64,000 nucleotides of DNA from Acanthacorydalis orientalis. Taxonomy: Eukaryota; Arthropoda; Insecta; Megaloptera; Corydalidae. The notes beneath the pieces were generated by a model. That model saw only the letters and a list, made by a program, of their open reading frames with translations, was not told where the DNA came from and made no database searches. Every line of letters begins with the position of its first letter. The stretch's first letter is position 1. The translations under genes were made by a program, and so were the position numbers. Shown in pieces: positions 12,692 through 24,589 of the stretch. The stretch covers positions 26,561,825 through 26,625,824 of the forward strand of contig CM068313.1 of NCBI GenBank assembly GCA_034766995.1, read 5' to 3'.

Positions 12692-15260
12692 ATATTTTTA
12701 ATTCAGAAATCTTCTTTAATATTTCAGAAATGAAAACTCAGCATCTTATTATAAATCAAATATTATTTTTAATAAAACAATTACTTTATTAATAATTAAT
12801 GACATATATGAACGGATTTATACTTCTGATAAATTACTTAGCGGTGAAATATTCTAGCTACTTAACTACCAACTACCTTTGATCTGAAAATAATTGATGC
12901 GCATTAAAACGAATAGTTGTATTAATAGCATTCATGAACACTTCCACATTTATTAATTAACATATGTGAGATTACATATATATATGCACTATATTAAACT
13001 GTATATAAATAAATTTATAAAATGAAAAAAAATACAATAACATTGTCTGATTTAAAGTGTTTAAAAAGCGAAAATCATTTTGTTTTTTTATTATTTTATT
13101 GTTTTGGTACCAAACAAAAATTATTATAGAATCCTTCATAAAGAAACAAAAATATCAATATATTAAAAAATATTTTAATAAAAATTGAAACAATGGCAGA
13201 TATTCAATCATTACAAAATATAATTTTATGTAAAAAAATGTTCTCATAAAATTACATTAATGTTTTATTGTTTTATTTACTATAAATATGAAAACTTTAT
13301 GAAAGTATTAATAATATACCAAAAAACTAATTGAAAATGTAAATAAAAAAAAATAAAACGCGTATAAAACACACTAAATAGTATTAATGATTCCTTTCCA
13401 AATACAACTTCATAACATAAGTATTTGCAATGAAAATTGTAAATATTAAAACTCACATATTACGGATGTAAAATTGTACTTTCCATTTTATAACGGCGTG
13501 TCTTTATTTTCATTATGAAATTAATTTCGGGTTAATTAATGTTACTTTTTAAACGAATGTTTAAAGTCTCCGTCGCTTTTTTCTTTATTTTTCTTTATTA
13601 CCAAGCAGCTAAAAATGATTAATGCACTGTGTAATTAAATGCCTGATTCGAAATTTTATTCACATTCTCAAGTCTCCAAAGAAGAAAATATCTGGAATAA
13701 GCTGTCTGACATGGAGTTTTTAATATTTTAAGTAGAATAATTTTTATCGAAATTAGTTCATTTAATAAAGTTTTTTTTTTATTTAAAAAATAAAAATATT
13801 TGTATTAATCGAAATATTACAAATATTTGTTTTTAAATTATATGATGAAATTTTATGTTATTGTAAGATTTTAAATATGATATTTATATAAAGTTTATTC
13901 GAGTATTTTTAATACAATTTTATTCACAACAGCAATCTCTAATATAACAAGTATATTTTTAGCACTTATTTTTTATAAATAAAATACCTTGAGAAATAAA
14001 TTTCAGTTGAAAAAGTATTGGTGTGCACATTCTTTGTATTGAATGAAACAAATTCGGTTTTAGCATATAAATACATTCTTTGCATGCGGTGTACGGTTAT
14101 TGAAAACAAATTCAAATAAATATATATATACATATATTTATAATATAAATATGTGTGAGTGTGGTTATATAATCTAACCCTGTTTTTCTTTTTCCAAATT
14201 TCCAAAATGGAAGAACAATACCTCCCAAGTGTCATGTATTTTACAGAATTCTTTCAATAAAAATCTGAATTGGAAGAACAAAAGCAAATCTGAATACAAT
14301 AAACCACACACGTGATTCTTTTATAGGATGTTTGAGACAGAGAATACTGAAATAAGAAAAGCTAAGATGTTTGCCGCGTTCCTGAAACGTTTCAGTATTT
14401 CAGTTTTGCTTGTGGAAAAGAATCCATTAAACACGAGTTTAATATTGTCAAACGTAAATTCCAAATAAATTCCTTTCGTATCGAACTTAAAACTGAACTC
14501 AATGTATTCTAATTGAATATTCTAATTTAAACGAATTGAATAAAATGTGTTTTTGTATAATGCTGGAAATATTTAAATGATACACATATATCACAAAACA
14601 AAACATCGGTTTTTCAATATACTGTCGAAGTTAATTTTGTTTAACATTTCGTGACATAATAAGATCGATCGATGATTATTTACTTTCTTGAAAACAAATT
14701 TCATCACTTCGCATTTCAAAAAGAATATTTATGCGTTGATATATTAAATAATACTATTTAATAAAATGATAAACTAAAACAACATAACTGAAAATGAATA
14801 ATTGAAGTAATCATGTTACAACATTTGCCTATTTCTCATAAATACTAGATCGCTTTTTGTAACAGACAGCTTACTTAAAATAGTGCAAGTGGAAAAGAAG
14901 AAAAAATATATTACACAAAAAATAAACACTTCTTCAAGTTAAAATAGTCCAGTGTTGTTTGATTAAATAAAACAGTTTAAAAAAATAAAAATGTTTTATT
15001 TCATTCTCGTATCTTATTTTTGGATATTCACGATTGTTGATGTTTACTAGATTCATAAATATTAACAGACGACCACCAAAATATGATTCTAACTTAAAAA
15101 TGTAGTATTTGAGTTATTCCAATGACGTTCTTGTATGATAAAATGTAAGTATTTACTGTTGTATACAATCATTTTACTAACTAGAAAACATTACATAATT
15201 GTTTTCTAAATTTTTATTATTTCTCGTGCAGATGCATCTTAAAATTATTTACCATGTTTG
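12300..15260. other. AT-rich desert
   Basis: Only AT-type ORFs, a microsatellite at 12651-12690 and a weak GC rise at 14330-14420 that contains a short inverted repeat. No supported gene. Confidence 0.55.
12651..12690. repeat. (AT)n microsatellite
   Basis: About 19 AT units preceded by a short GT-rich lead. Confidence 0.96.
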
Positions 15261-15338
15261 TATGTGTGTGTGTGTGTGTGCATATGCACATATATATATA
15301 TATATATATATATGTATACATATATATATATATATACA
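15261..15338. repeat. compound (GT)n(AT)n microsatellite
   Basis: About ten GT units, a short CATATGCACA spacer, then AT runs broken by GTATAC. Confidence 0.96.
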
Positions 15339-15759
15339 TTTATAAATGATGTTTTTTTTAATTTCATCTAAAACTACGGATAGAACTCATTTACCAATTA
15401 TTAATTTTGTGTGTATAACGACTTATAAACGTTCATCACTTGACAAATATCAAACTTCTTAACTGTACGAAAGTTAAATTTGCTCATAAATTACACTAGT
15501 GAAATAAGAATTTATGATGTTATGAAAATCGATTAAAACAATATTTGATAAAAAAAATTATTACATCGAAATTTCGTTCAATACCTACAATACGTTATAT
15601 TCAATTTTAATATTTTATAAAAAGAATATTCACAATGAATAAACTTTAAACACTTACGTAGGTTTGTATAATAATACATTACATCTTCCATATTTAATTT
15701 CCATTTTATATATCTATATTTTTAAAAAGTTTATACATTTTAAAATACCAACTAAAATC

Positions 15760-15761
<2 letters not shown>

Positions 15762-15816
<55 letters not shown>

Positions 15817-15845
15817 ATGCATGTATGTATGTATAGAGAGAGAGA
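15762..15845. repeat. (AT)n(GT)n(GTAT)n(AG)n compound array, left arm of inverted pair
   Basis: An AT block, about eleven GT units, a GTAT tetramer block and a short AG run occur in succession. A mirror-order complementary array lies at 15941-16009. Confidence 0.96.
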
Positions 15846-15940
15846 ATTGAAATATATAAAGAAAGGTACTTAGATCTTTCAAATAAAACTAAATTTGAAG
15901 ATACCAATGTTTTATCAAAGGCTAAATATGATATATATGC

Positions 15941-15953
15941 TGTGTGTGTATAC

Positions 15954-16009
<56 letters not shown>
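15941..16009. repeat. (GT)n(ATAC)n(AT)n array, right arm of inverted pair
   Basis: The block order is the inverse complement of 15762-15845, apart from a short GT lead. The tetramer and AT parts of the two arms could pair across a spacer of about 95 nt. Confidence 0.95.
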
Positions 16010-16013
<4 letters not shown>

Positions 16014-17500
16014 TAACACCTAATACTCAAAATGATTCTAAAAAATATACAAGTTATAATTTTCTATTCCTTTTATGGATTGAAATAAAAGGAAAAATGA
16101 AGTTTTGAAAAGAAAGACCAGTGGATACCAAACGCATTATTAAAAAAATAGTAAACATAAAATATAACAATATATAATATTAAAAAGATACATCGATTGT
16201 TCTTCGAACGATCTTAAAAGTGTTACAATTTTAATTTTTGTTTGATTTAAATGACATTATCTTAGAATAATATCATTTGATAACATGTTTAATCATATAC
16301 AAATTATAGAAGTCGCTGTATTTTATTATGAATAATCTTGTTATATAGTTTGAAATTTATATTTCTTACCTTTATTGAAATTCGATTAAACTAACACTAA
16401 TAAAATAATAATACATACAAATTGTACATTAAGGTATAAAAATAAAGAACTTTGCATGAACTAAATTAACGAAATACATTAGTTTTATGTTTGTTCGATA
16501 AATTCATCGATTAAAAGCAAATCAGTATGGAGTTAAAAACATATTATATAATACTGCCATAATAACAAATAACTCACAAAGGACTGGTCTTGAAACTTAC
16601 CAACGACAAAAGATATTCATTTTTGAATAGAAATTACTAAAGATATAAAAGAAATTCCACAAAAAACTTTTTTTCTGAATGCCGCAGAAATTTATTACAC
16701 AGCGTGACTAAAAGATTCAATATACGGAAGGAGGAAAATAGTACATAGAGTTTAATGGAGCTCTCCTACTTTCGATATTCTAACGAAGATGACCTACTTA
16801 CGACTTTTGTGATCAATATAAAAATTCATTTGGCTACTGAAAATTAACTTTTTAATGAACATTATCATAAAGAAGTATCAATAAAATGTGAGATAATGTT
16901 TGAAGCTTCAAAAATGTTTCACGATAATAAATGACTGTTTACATTAAATAAGCAAACTTTTTTGATTGATATCATACAATAATGAATGCCAAGAAGTTAC
17001 AAGAAAATAAATTAGGTACTTAACGAAAACATAATCATTTTCTTATTGTTCGTTTTCGTAACGATTCGAGAAATGTAGTCTGGAAATTTTATTTGAATTT
17101 ATCTCTCTTGTCTTTTACAAAATGCCGGTTTAATTTACTGTATATATCTAATTTACATCCATTCATGCATACATCTCTATATACATCTCTCTCTATATAT
17201 ATATATATATATACACAAATATATATATATATATATATATATAAACACATTGATTCATAGTTAGTCCATTTATGTAAATGGAAACAATGCATTTCCTTTT
17301 CTAAATGCGCCATTGAATACATGGAAAAAGAGCATATTAAAAGCGTATATGTTACATATAATTACAATCGTTATATTAATTCTTTTTAATATCCTGCAAG
17401 ATCATAAAAATATCTAATTGTCGAATGCTTCAAAATTAACCATTCAATTTATTACAAATAAACAATTTAATATTTTAAACACTGTGAAAAGAATCAAAAT
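16010..17500. other. AT-rich DNA, nothing recognised
   Basis: No GC island. It contains one compound AT array at 17194-17243 and short AT-type ORFs only. Confidence 0.55.
17194..17243. repeat. interrupted (AT)n microsatellite
   Basis: Two AT blocks separated by ACACAA. Confidence 0.95.
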
Positions 17501-17503
17501 ATA

Positions 17504-18808
17504 GGTTGCAGCAGAGGATCGCGAAAATTTCAAAGCCCAATAATGAAATAAATTTTTATTTTTACATAATTTTATTGACATATTTTTGTTAGGTATATCA
17601 GGTATTTTATTTTGAAAAAAATAACGCTTGATAGATGAGCGCCATTTCGATGCACACATTCCTATAATCTTATTCGGAAATTTTCCACTACACGTCTCAA
17701 TATGTCTGGTGGAATGCTCGCAATTGCTTCTTGAATTTTTAATTTAAGAACAGGGATAGTGTGTGTACAATCAATAATACCTTACTCTTTAGATAATTCC
17801 AAAGAAAATAATCACACGATGTCAAATCTGGGTACCTTGCTGGTCAAACAACATCTCCATTTTTGGAAATGATATGGTTCGGAAAGAGCTATCTTAGAGC
17901 ATCCATGGACGGAAACCATCAATTTTGCTGAAACCACATAATTTGTAGAAATTGAACTAATTCTTCCGTCAGAAATGTTGTAGTCATGTTCGTGTAGCGG
18001 ACTGCGTTAATGTTTATAGCATTTTCGTTGTTGTCTTTGAAAAAAAATGGTCCTATATTGTCGAAAGACATAAGTGAACACTATACAGTAATTTTTGGAC
18101 TATGTCGCGGCTTTTGATGTGATTCGAGCGAGTTCTCACCACTCCAGTATTGACTATTCTACTAGTTCACATAGCCGTTTAAATGAAAATGCGCTTCATC
18201 TGAAATAAATAAATTGTGAATAATGTTTTCATTCTCATCCAAACGCACTACCATATCTGGGCAAAAAATCATGCGAGCAGAAAAATTAATATCTTTCAAT
18301 TCCTGAATAATTTGAATTTTGTACTAATGAAAATTTAAATCATAATGCAACATTCAACGTACCGATGTATTACTAATGTTCAATGCTAATAGGTGTTTAC
18401 GGGCTGAATGTCATGGGCTACGCATAACAGCTACTCTAAACACGGTCGATGCTTTCTGGTGTCCTTACTGTTTTTCTGAACATTTGATGCTTCAAATTTA
18501 ATGTAGAACCAGTTTCTCAAACTGAACCCAAAAGTTCACGACATGAGTGGTCGGTATCTGACAATGACGCCGAATGTTATTAACGGTTTAATATAACGAT
18601 TTCGAAATAGCTGTTGTACAGTTGTAGCAGACTCGCCATTTTTACAAAATTATTTCCTAGCAAAAAAGCTCGATGTACACCGAATCATTGCTCCATATTT
18701 ACTAAATAACCATGAATAAACAACAATGTATCACTTCATTTTATCCTCTCACTCCAGAGGTACGTGAATAACCCTGTTTTTAAAATTTCCCTCTCCACTG
18801 GTGCACCC
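17504..18808 (-). mobile_element. Tc1/mariner-superfamily element, full length but degenerate
   Basis: A 1305-bp element whose ends are inverted copies of each other at 20 of 27 positions: on the + strand the left end starts GGTTGCAGCAGAGG, and on the minus strand the right end starts GGGTGCACCAGTGG. TA flanks both sides (17502-17503 and 18809-18810), as expected for the superfamily. The interior is a transposase pseudogene on the minus strand. Length and layout fit an ordinary autonomous copy that has decayed by point mutation rather than deletion. Confidence 0.85.
17590..18696 (-). pseudogene. transposase pseudogene (DEAHFHL / FQQD / PDLT group)
   Basis: The start is probably ATG at 18694-18696, giving MEQ then a stop. 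In order on the minus strand I read an N-terminal helix-turn-helix region with FVKNGES-like sequence, then ETGSTLNLKHQ and RKTVRTPESIDRV, then RKHLLALNISNTSVR, YKIQIIQELKDINFSARM and LDENENIIHNLFISDEAHFHL. This DEAHFHL holds the first catalytic Asp. Next come NAVRYTNMTTTFLTEELVQF and then MWFQQN in place of the family's FQQD, so the second catalytic residue is lost. PARYPDLTSCDYFLWNYLKS and IQEAIASIPPDILRRVVENF complete it. There are more than ten in-frame stops and several frameshifts. These blocks are those of the insect Tc1/mariner-like transposases often annotated with an N-terminal DUF4817 domain. Confidence 0.9.
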
Positions 18809-19086
18809 TATTTGTTGAAACAACACAGTAATTTAAATACCTATAATGAGTATCTACACCAAAATAGAACTACATATATTAAAGGTTTCCAGAAACAAAT
18901 AACTCGAACGTTGACCTTATAAAATAAAAAAAATATATTTATAAATATTCATATTCATATTATACATATCTAAACATATGTTAAGTAATCGCCTGTATCC
19001 ACTAATCTCCATTTTGTTACTTAAAGGTAAAGTTACATATTTATGACTAACATCAAATCGTGAGTTTAATATTTGTATGTAGAATA

Positions 19087-19112
19087 ATACATACATACAT
19101 ATACACATACAT

Positions 19113-19143
<31 letters not shown>
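19087..19143. repeat. (ATAC)n(AT)n compound microsatellite
   Basis: ATAC tetramers pass into about 13 AT units. Confidence 0.95.
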
Positions 19144-19146
<3 letters not shown>

Positions 19147-19202
19147 TACTAATTGTATGTGTATGTTATGTCTGTAATACAAAGAGGAAAAATTAAGTTT
19201 AA

Positions 19203-19208
<6 letters not shown>

Positions 19209-19246
<38 letters not shown>
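19209..19246. repeat. (AT)n microsatellite
   Basis: About 19 AT units. Confidence 0.96.
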
Positions 19247-19249
<3 letters not shown>

Positions 19250-19441
19250 ATAGTCTTCAAAGAAAATTGTTACGAAATAAAATAATTACTTTTCTTCTTT
19301 TTTTTTAAAAAAAAATGATAGAAATATTTTTAACAAATTTAATTAAGAACTATCAATAAAAATATTAAATAAAGAATATATTAACAACTAATATATTAAA
19401 AATAAGTAAATATTTTTTATAAATAAAATTATACGAAATGA

Positions 19442-19448
<7 letters not shown>

Positions 19449-19494
<46 letters not shown>

Positions 19495-19517
19495 TGACAG
19501 AGAGAGAGAGAGAGAGA
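19449..19517. repeat. (AT)n then (AG)n microsatellite
   Basis: An AT run to 19493, a CTGAC spacer, then nine AG units (19500-19517). Confidence 0.96.
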
Positions 19518-21826
19518 TAAATTCGAATTTCATAAAAAGTAATAGAAATAAAGTATTTACTAAGGAACACTAAATAATACTACAATTTTCATCAATGAAT
19601 TACAAAATTAAAAAATATTTCAAGTTACTATCTTATTTGATTGTTTTTATTTATTTCATGCTTTCGTGTGAGCTTTCAGAGTATTTTTACTATTTCAAAA
19701 ATATACAATTCTTTTAAATATTCAGTAAATTACTGTTTTTTAAATTATAAACAACTTAAAATAGTAAAATATTCAATATATTCAATTGAAAATATTTATT
19801 ATTTTCTCCTCTGGTTTATTTCATTTCTGTTTCGTCTTTTCACAAATTTGTATTTCAATGCTGAGCAATTATTTAATATGTGTATGAATATTATTTACAT
19901 CTTTTTATTTAATTCTCATTTATGAAATATATTTCACTCAATTGAAAAGAAATCTCTTTTTGTTCATATTATGCCTTTCAAAGAATAATTAATTAAAGAT
20001 TTTGAAGAAAAAATATCTAATATAATTTACAATAGTAATGCACAAACTTGAAAACAACATCGTATATATTTATTTGCATCAATGATAGAATTTAAAATTA
20101 AATATAATGTCCGTAAAATAATCCAGTTTGCAAAACACGTATTTTTAAATCGACTATACCGAGTGATAACTGTCATATTAAAACGTGGGTGTAACAAGCT
20201 CGATCGTTTTTAACTACGTACCATAAGGATATTATCACACGTGCTGATGTTTTAAACATTTACGAACGTCTCATACGTATTTTAAATTTTATATTGTTAT
20301 TTATGATACTTTGATTTTAAAGGTTTAGAAATTATATCAATGAAGAAAAATTAACAATTTTTATTATAATTATTATAAAAAATAAATATAGAAAAATGTA
20401 AAATAGGAAAATTTCGTCATATATATATGTATATAAAATATTATCAATAATATTATTTTATTCAAATATGTCCTTACTATTATAAAATTCTGGAACTCAA
20501 TATAATTGTAAAAGATATAAAGATAAACAATAAATTTAAAACATTAAAAATACAGAAACATTTACAGAACTTTTCATTAGTGAATGTAATTAACAAATAA
20601 TATTATGCTACGATTATAAAAACTGTTTGAAAAATAAACTTCACAATATAATATTTATATTATGCTTTTTGAACAAATAGTTTTTAAACATTTCTTTTTT
20701 TATTAATTCAAAATAGTACACTAAATCTATTTACTTCTACAATTTACAATTCGTTCGTATTAAAACATTCGTTCCGAATGCTCTTCGAAAATTCATACAA
20801 ACGAGTTTCAAAATAATCTAAAAGTAAGAAAAGCAAGTAATCATTACATTCATTCGATTCAAGTAACACCCTCGACTTGCGCTATACACAAAAGTATGTT
20901 ATTTTCTTTTTCCATACTGCTATTTTTTTCCATGAATAAGAACTATATAAAACAATACGTCTACACACATTTTATGAACTCGTATTTCATTTGTAATTCT
21001 ACAGCTAACATAAAAAAATTCAAAGTATATACCATGTTTCATAATGTATACTTCACTCTTTGAAACTTTATCAACTTTGTTACGTTCTTTTAAGAAAACT
21101 TCTAAGTAGATACGAATGCATAAATGTTATTTTTCTACATATACTGTTATACATAGAAATGTGTTGGTTTTGCCAATATTCATAAATTGTTGAGAAGGAA
21201 AGAAGCGGAGCTATTATCAATTTTAATACTTTTTTTTTAGTGAAGCATCACAAAAACTTTCTTTGTATTTCACTATTTCCGTATCCAATTGATGCAATAT
21301 AGCTTGAAGAGATATTTTTAAATAATATCGTATTATTGCAGAAAAAAATGTAAAAAGAAATATTATAATTTCATTGGTTTCTCTAATGAATGATTAATTT
21401 TGTCTCGAAATTATAAACAGTTCTATACGTACGTGTGCGTGGATGTATTATAGAATTATATTCATTAAACGTCTTAAATATTTATGTACTTTAATATTCA
21501 ATATTTTAATTATAGTGAGTATATTTTAATTATAAGTATGGAATACATACTTATTAAATATATCCAATTAATTCAAAAAGTATATAAAATTTTACTTGAA
21601 ATTAACTTCACAATGGGGCATTCATTTGAATACAACTTTCAAGTAAGAAATAGAAATACAGATACGTTTCAATCGTACAAGTTTTTAACTTTGTTACATT
21701 GTTAAATTAATGTACGTATCTATAATAAAATAAAGTCTTAACACAAAAAAATCTCGAATTTCATTCCAGAAACCGCAATTTTGCAAGCACCGTTATGAAA
21801 TAATCGGCTTAAGTGTTTAACTCCGT

Positions 21827-21841
21827 GTGGCCGCCGTTGCC
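21827..21841. other. GC-rich 15-mer shared with 26225-26239
   Basis: GTGGCCGCCGTTGCC differs at one position from the 15-mer at 26225. Both sit in GC islands. It may be a shared regulatory word or coincidence. Confidence 0.4.
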
Positions 21842-21897
21842 AAAGGCGTCGGCGTGACAAATTGTTGAGATATGTTTTAATGAAATAATGGTGTTCT

Positions 21898-22224
21898 ATG
21901 TTTCTTCTTGTGCACAACGGGATACGAACGAAATGCGTAACATGCCGTCCAACTAACCCATCTATAATATCTACCTATCTACTACATAGAACAACTCGCA
22001 CTTGCATACTTTTTAATCTGATTATCGAATTAAAATTGAAATTAATTCAAATTATAGCGTGCATACATCACGACACGATAATCTCACGCATTCCTTGTTT
22101 ATATTATTGCCCAGTTTTCCCTGATTTTATCTTAATTATAACAGCAATTGCGTGTACCTGTGTCGGCCATTACTACGTTATATTAAATAATTCGGACATA
22201 TTTAATCGCGATTTCAGTTTATAA
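21898..22224 (+). CDS. small hydrophobic ORF, 108 aa, doubtful
   Basis: The longest ATG-initiated frame in the window. It starts MFLLVHNGIRTKCVTCRPTN, has seven cysteines overall and a hydrophobic C-terminal part (FPDFILIITAIACTCVGHYY), suggesting a membrane or secreted peptide if real. It lies in a modest GC rise just after the GC-rich patch at 21820-21860. No splice signal, Kozak-like context or homology is visible, so a chance frame is quite possible. Confidence 0.22.
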   Translation: MFLLVHNGIRTKCVTCRPTNPSIISTYLLHRTTRTCILFNLIIELKLKLIQIIACIHHDTIISRIPCLYYCPVFPDFILIITAIACTCVGHYYVILNNSDIFNRDFSL

Positions 22225-22779
22225 AATATTCAGATACAAGAACAATGCTAGAGATTTATTGTGTTATAGATTTGTGACAAAATGAATTATTTAAGAAAAA
22301 TAATGTTCTCATTATTCTTTCCTTTCTTTGTACAATTACTAAACATGCATGCTCATTAATAATACAAATTAAAGAAATAAAAACTTACATTTCATACGAC
22401 CGTTTTACAAAATAACAACTTGTTATTTATTTTTTTTATATTATGTATTATAAAAATAAATTCACTTTCCGCTTAGACTATTTTAGAACCATAATTATGT
22501 TTATCATCTAAATTTATTCCCGATGAAATTAATTGTTTTTACATAAATTATAATTTTTATTTTATTCATGAAAATAAATTTCTTTAACTGATTTGTGTAT
22601 AAAAATAAATAAATAAATATTAATATAAACATGTTTTATAACTATTCTATTTATATTTTTATTGATTATTGAAGAACTCGTCGTAATTTAAAAACATGTC
22701 AATAAATAATAACTGAAGGCAAAATCGTCAGCTTTCACTCAACGTATAAAAAAATAATGGCAATTTTTTATTGAAAACC

Positions 22780-22990
22780 GAAACAAGACAAACGACCATT
22801 TAAAAAATACGACCCGGGAAGTCATAAAATCGCGAAGTAGATACACAAAAACGCGCACATCCGGTCGTCAATAACCAGATAATCTCAAACAAATGGGATT
22901 TCTATTGAATGACAATCGGGCGCTCTACAACGATACAATATGCCGATCCGACCCCACAAACGTACCACAAAACACACACCCTATTGCATT
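22780..22990. other. GC island, no clear frame
   Basis: GC is raised and contains several CpGs (CGACCCGGG, CGCGCACATCCGGTCG). A short + ORF (22909-23091) spans part of it without splice support. It could be a regulatory element or a non-coding exon. Confidence 0.3.
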
Positions 22991-23532
22991 ATAAAAAGAT
23001 CGTACTTCAATATGAAGTATCAAATTTCTATCTTTATTATATATTCAAAGAATATAAGAGAATTTTGTCAAGTGATTTGAAGTTATTTTGATATGTTATT
23101 ACTTTCGATAATTTATGTTCGAAAGCATTATTATTTGAATAGAATATTTGTTTGTGAAAACATTTGAAATCAATGAATTTTTCTAAGATATAAATTTATT
23201 TTTCACATATATTACTGTTTTTAAATATTAAATTATACAAAAATAAATGTTACAAACAAATTAAAATTAAGATATTATTTACTACAATATTAATGAATAA
23301 CTTTTACTATAAATTTAATTTCATATCATTAATATACAATATTAAAAAGTAATGAAAGATAAACAAATTATTTTTTACTAATAAATATTGATAATATTTT
23401 ATGGGTTAAATAATGTATAAAAAAATTAAAATAACTAAGAATAATTTCGTCTAAAATATCTTCGTTAATTGCAATATACTAACAAAAATCAAATATATTA
23501 TCACTTTCGAGTATAATATGTTTATTTTATAA

Positions 23533-23534
<2 letters not shown>

Positions 23535-23592
<58 letters not shown>
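23535..23592. repeat. (AT)n microsatellite
   Basis: About 29 AT units directly upstream of a GC island. Confidence 0.97.
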
Positions 23593-23594
<2 letters not shown>

Positions 23595-23695
23595 AATAAA
23601 TACTGCATTAATGCAATAAAAATGAGTTTAACTAGACATGAAATATATAATCGAACGAACACAGAAACCAAACCCATGAAAATACCTCATTTCAG

Positions 23696-23792
23696 TGGTT
23701 CGTTAAGCAATTGCACACTCTTGCTGAGTGTGGTGAACGAGGAAATTGTTCATTGGGCCACAGGCATCAGTGATTGGTCGATAAACGTGTAA
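23696..23792 (+). CDS. candidate exon with acceptor and two open frames
   Basis: The acceptor AAAATACCTCATTTCAG ends at 23695. After one completing base, 31 codons are open to a TAA (GSLSNCTLLLSVVNEEIVHW and onward). In the frame starting at 23696 a Cys/His-bearing stretch (WFVKQLHTLAECGERGNCSL) is open for 25 codons. No strong donor follows. The unit contains a 7-bp hairpin (CACACTC-TTGCT-GAGTGTG at 23714-23732). No family is recognised. Confidence 0.22.
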
Positions 23793-23942
23793 AACATTTA
23801 TCTCTAGAATATTCCTACTAGTTTGCCAATATTACGAACTTTTCGAACTATGATGAATCTAATTTCATCCCACGAATAACTCCAAGGTTTAAATTTTGGA
23901 GATTAATTGCATACAATACGCTTACGTTCGATTATTTATTTT

Positions 23943-23946
<4 letters not shown>

Positions 23947-24006
<60 letters not shown>
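23947..24006. repeat. (AT)n microsatellite
   Basis: About 30 AT units passing into a GT/GGGTG lead-out. Confidence 0.97.
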
Positions 24007-24008
<2 letters not shown>

Positions 24009-24129
24009 GTGTGGGTCGATGGTTGGGTGCGTTTATGTATAAAAGAAGAAGAGTATTTGAAAAAGTGTTTTAAAAAAAATATTATTATTTACTTTAAAAA
24101 AGAAAAAATATTTTACACTGAACCCATTT

Positions 24130-24480
24130 CACCCTAACTGAATCTTTTTTGTTCGTAAACATCTAGCGACAAAATAATCAAGACCTTGTTGAGAATGATT
24201 ATACAACACGATCGACACGGAGCAACACGATGTGTTTTTAATCGAGTGACAAACGCACATAAGAGGAAAGAGATTGGGGCGAAGAAAAGATGCGGTCACG
24301 AACGTAACCGACAACGGATGACTAGGAAATATTGAAGAAAAAACGACGGGAATGCGTGCAGAAGAATGAAGGAATTTGATAGGCCTTTTATCCGGCGCAC
24401 CACAAAGCGGAGCGGCGTTGCGGTTTTGTACGGGAATGAACGATGGGCGTCGCTGCGTGTGTCACTCTCACATTTACCCT
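24130..24480. promoter_or_regulatory. CpG-containing GC island, possible regulatory region
   Basis: A 350-bp island with the densest CpG run in the window (GCGGAGCGGCGTTGCGG around 24411). The + strand is purine-rich (GAAGAAAAAACGACGGG) and the minus strand correspondingly pyrimidine-rich. The minus frame at 24129-24314 is open for 61 codons but has no splice support. Composition alone suggests a promoter or 5' leader, and the direction is unknown. Confidence 0.3.
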
Positions 24481-24488
24481 CTTTCTAG

Positions 24489-24589
24489 TCTGTCGACTCA
24501 CCCTTCGACCAACACTTATGAAGTGGCTGCTGCTACAGCAGCGATACTCTGAAAGCCGGATCGGTTCTACACCCTACATGAAATCATAA
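24489..24589 (+). CDS. candidate exon after a strong acceptor
   Basis: A long pyrimidine tract (CACTCTCACATTTACCC, then TCTTTCTAG) ends at 24488. After two completing bases, 32 codons are open (CRLTLRPTLMKWLLLQQRYS and onward) to TAA. The opposite strand has an equally good donor (AAGG|GTGAGT) inside this unit, so a minus-strand exon is an alternative. No family is recognised. Confidence 0.25.

Larger units (their letters stand above)
18830..21770. other. AT-rich desert with microsatellites
   Basis: It holds three AT-type arrays, an AG run and AT-driven ORFs. A slight GC rise at 20130-20280 has no open frame with splice support. Confidence 0.55.

Noticed and set aside
17444..17659. Minus ORF of 71 codons
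   Set aside because: It overlaps the C-terminal tail of the transposase pseudogene and runs out through the element end, so it is not an independent gene.
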